Part shown: piece after piece, positions 62,646-64,000 of the stretch
Position numbering within the stretch: the stretch's first letter is position 1
How the letters are laid out: every line of letters begins with the position of its first letter
Made by a program: the position numbers and the translations under genes
Source of the DNA: Corynebacterium tuberculostearicum SK141
GTDB taxonomy: Bacteria; Actinomycetota; Actinomycetes; Mycobacteriales; Mycobacteriaceae
Direction: 5' to 3'
Length of the DNA stretch: 64,000 bases
NCBI RefSeq assembly: GCF_000175635.1
Contig: NZ_ACVP01000012.1
Coordinates: 186,001 to 250,000, forward strand
Notes under the pieces: generated by a model
Databases searched by the model: none
Seen by the model: only the letters and a program-made list of their open reading frames with translations
Told to the model about the DNA's origin: nothing

Positions 62646-64000
62646 ATGCTCGGCTGGCAGGACAATCGCCCTTTGACAGAGGTGCTTGCGGCGAAAGACG
62701 CCGCGAAGATTACCAAAGCACTGGGGTATGAGACCTGCGGCGAGCTCTTAGCTCACTATCCGCGAGACTATATCCGCCACAACAAGGACGTCGGACTAGG
62801 AGATGCTGCGGAGGGCGATATCGTCACGGTTACCGGAACTATTACCGGATTCACCCGCCACGACTCGGGCAAGACCACCATCATCAATGTGCAGCTCGAT
62901 GGCAGCATCATTGCGACTTTTTTCAATGCCAATTACGTGATGCGGATGTTGCACCGCGGACAGCGCGTCATGATGAGCGGCAAGCTCAAATTCTTCCGCA
63001 ACCAACCTCAATTACAGCAGCCGGACTTCGTAGAGATCGATGCGTTCGGCCGCCCCGATGGCGAACTGGATGATTACCGCCAGCCAGCGGCCGAATCCGG
63101 CAAGAAGCACCGCCCAAAGGCCACCGGCTCGCTGCGGAACCTGTCGCAGTTTGGCAGGCTCGACCAGCTCCTCTTGGAACGTGAATGGATACCGGTGTAC
63201 CCGGCCACGTCCAAGGTGACCTCGTGGTACATCATGGGCGCTATCCACTACGTCTTATCTAAGACCCCGCCGATTGAGGAACCGCTGGATTATCAGATGA
63301 TCATCAGCCTCGATAAGGCAGTGCGGGAAATCCATGAGCCGGGGGAGGCAGGCCCGTACCGTGCGATTCAGCGGCTGAAGTACAACGAGGCTTTGTCTAT
63401 TGGTTTGGTGATGGCATTACGCCAGCGAGATGCCGAAGCCCGCACCGCTTCTACCATGCCAGCTACCTTAGGCGGCTATCGCGAAGAATTGGTGAGCCAT
63501 CTGCCCTTTGATCTGACTGAAGGGCAGCGGCGCGTCATCAGCGAGATTGAAGACGATCTGGCTCGTCCGCTGCCCATGATGCGCTTGCTGCAAGGTGAGG
63601 TTGGCTCTGGCAAAACCATGGTGGCTACCTGCGCTATGCTGCAGGCTGTTGACGCAGGAACGCAGGCCGCGCTGTTGGCGCCTACGGAAGTGCTCGCCTC
63701 CCAACACGCTGCCTCCATCGGGACCTCGGTTCCCGAAGGGGTCAAGGTGGTACTCCTGACCGGCTCCATGCGTACGGCGGACAAGCGGCAGGCATTATTG
63801 GATATTGTCTCCGGTGACGCGGACATCGTCATTGGAACCCATGCGATTATCCAAGACAGCGTGGAGTTCTTTAACCTGGGATTGGTCGTCGTGGATGAGC
63901 AACACCGGTTTGGTGTAGAGCAGCGCGATAGCCTGCGGTTAAAGGCGCGTGAGGGACTTAGCCCCCACGTGCTGGTGATGACAGCAACGCCGATTCCGCG
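62646..64000 (+). CDS. recG: ATP-dependent DNA helicase RecG, 5' part
   Basis: The frame from ATG 62646 is open to the window end (451 codons seen of about 700). The wedge (OB-fold) domain covers residues about 50-150 (GDIVTVTGTITGF, MRMLHRGQRVMMSGKLKFF); the helicase domain begins LTEGQRRVISEI, with Walker A LLQGEVGSGKTMVA, LLAPTEVLASQH, DIVIGTHAIIQ, the DEQH box VVVDEQHRFGVEQR and MTATPIPR at the edge. RecG remodels stalled replication forks. The 3' end is missing because of the window border. Confidence 0.95.
   Translation, partial: MLGWQDNRPLTEVLAAKDAAKITKALGYETCGELLAHYPRDYIRHNKDVGLGDAAEGDIVTVTGTITGFTRHDSGKTTIINVQLDGSIIATFFNANYVMRMLHRGQRVMMSGKLKFFRNQPQLQQPDFVEIDAFGRPDGELDDYRQPAAESGKKHRPKATGSLRNLSQFGRLDQLLLEREWIPVYPATSKVTSWYIMGAIHYVLSKTPPIEEPLDYQMIISLDKAVREIHEPGEAGPYRAIQRLKYNEALSIGLVMALRQRDAEARTASTMPATLGGYREELVSHLPFDLTEGQRRVISEIEDDLARPLPMMRLLQGEVGSGKTMVATCAMLQAVDAGTQAALLAPTEVLASQHAASIGTSVPEGVKVVLLTGSMRTADKRQALLDIVSGDADIVIGTHAIIQDSVEFFNLGLVVVDEQHRFGVEQRDSLRLKAREGLSPHVLVMTATPIP

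Overview
The window comes from a Corynebacterium chromosome. The evidence is the divergent lysE/lysG pair, an ilvBNC operon with a leader peptide, an IclR-type ltbR divergent from leuCD, a 528-residue SerA, GT-C and Pip-type envelope proteins, and many genes whose ATG sits 6-7 bases after a TANNNT -10 box (leaderless transcripts). I cannot fix the species; the proteins are close to but clearly different from those I remember of C. glutamicum. Gene density is high, almost all genes are housekeeping, and I see no insertion sequence, prophage or CRISPR array.

Layout. 1-9.7 kb: end of gatC, gatA, a small secreted META-type protein, an MFS exporter, pfkA, a BASS-family transporter, a DUF4261-like gene, gatB and a zinc alcohol dehydrogenase. 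9.7-17.3 kb: a YkvI-type transporter behind a large inverted repeat, an aldo-keto reductase, lysE/lysG, a DoxX protein, a two-gene membrane protein/winged-helix operon with a likely operator, and a GT87 glycosyltransferase. 17.3-29.2 kb: branched-chain amino acid and serine synthesis (ilvD, ilvBNC, serA, leuB), interrupted by a DUF262 protein and a lipoprotein. ilvB carries a one-base insertion that breaks its frame. 29.3-33.1 kb: FAH-family enzyme, methyltransferase, isochorismate synthase and a secreted esterase.

33.1-42.7 kb is the most distinctive part: a seven-gene minus-strand operon of the anchored-repeat ABC transporter type. It encodes four secreted, membrane- or wall-anchored proteins with choice-of-anchor M modules, a cluster 9-type metal-binding lipoprotein with the same module inserted in permuted order, an ABC ATPase and an ABC-3 permease. 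Each module has a GHxD-type start and an HxH segment, which suggests a cell-surface metal relay. Two similar dyads stand in front of the operon.

42.9-45.6 kb: gltX, tRNA-Gln and two identical tRNA-Glu genes. Together with gatCAB in the same window this is most of the machinery for the indirect route to Gln-tRNA(Gln). 45.6-51.4 kb: a non-coding stretch rich in hairpins, two YhgE/Pip membrane proteins and a small histidine-rich protein. 51.5-64 kb: ltbR, leuC, leuD, a membrane protein with a Gln/Tyr-rich head, a Nudix-histidine phosphatase fusion, gpsA, ddl, a DUF3515 protein, thiL, ung, a DAK2 protein and the 5' part of recG.
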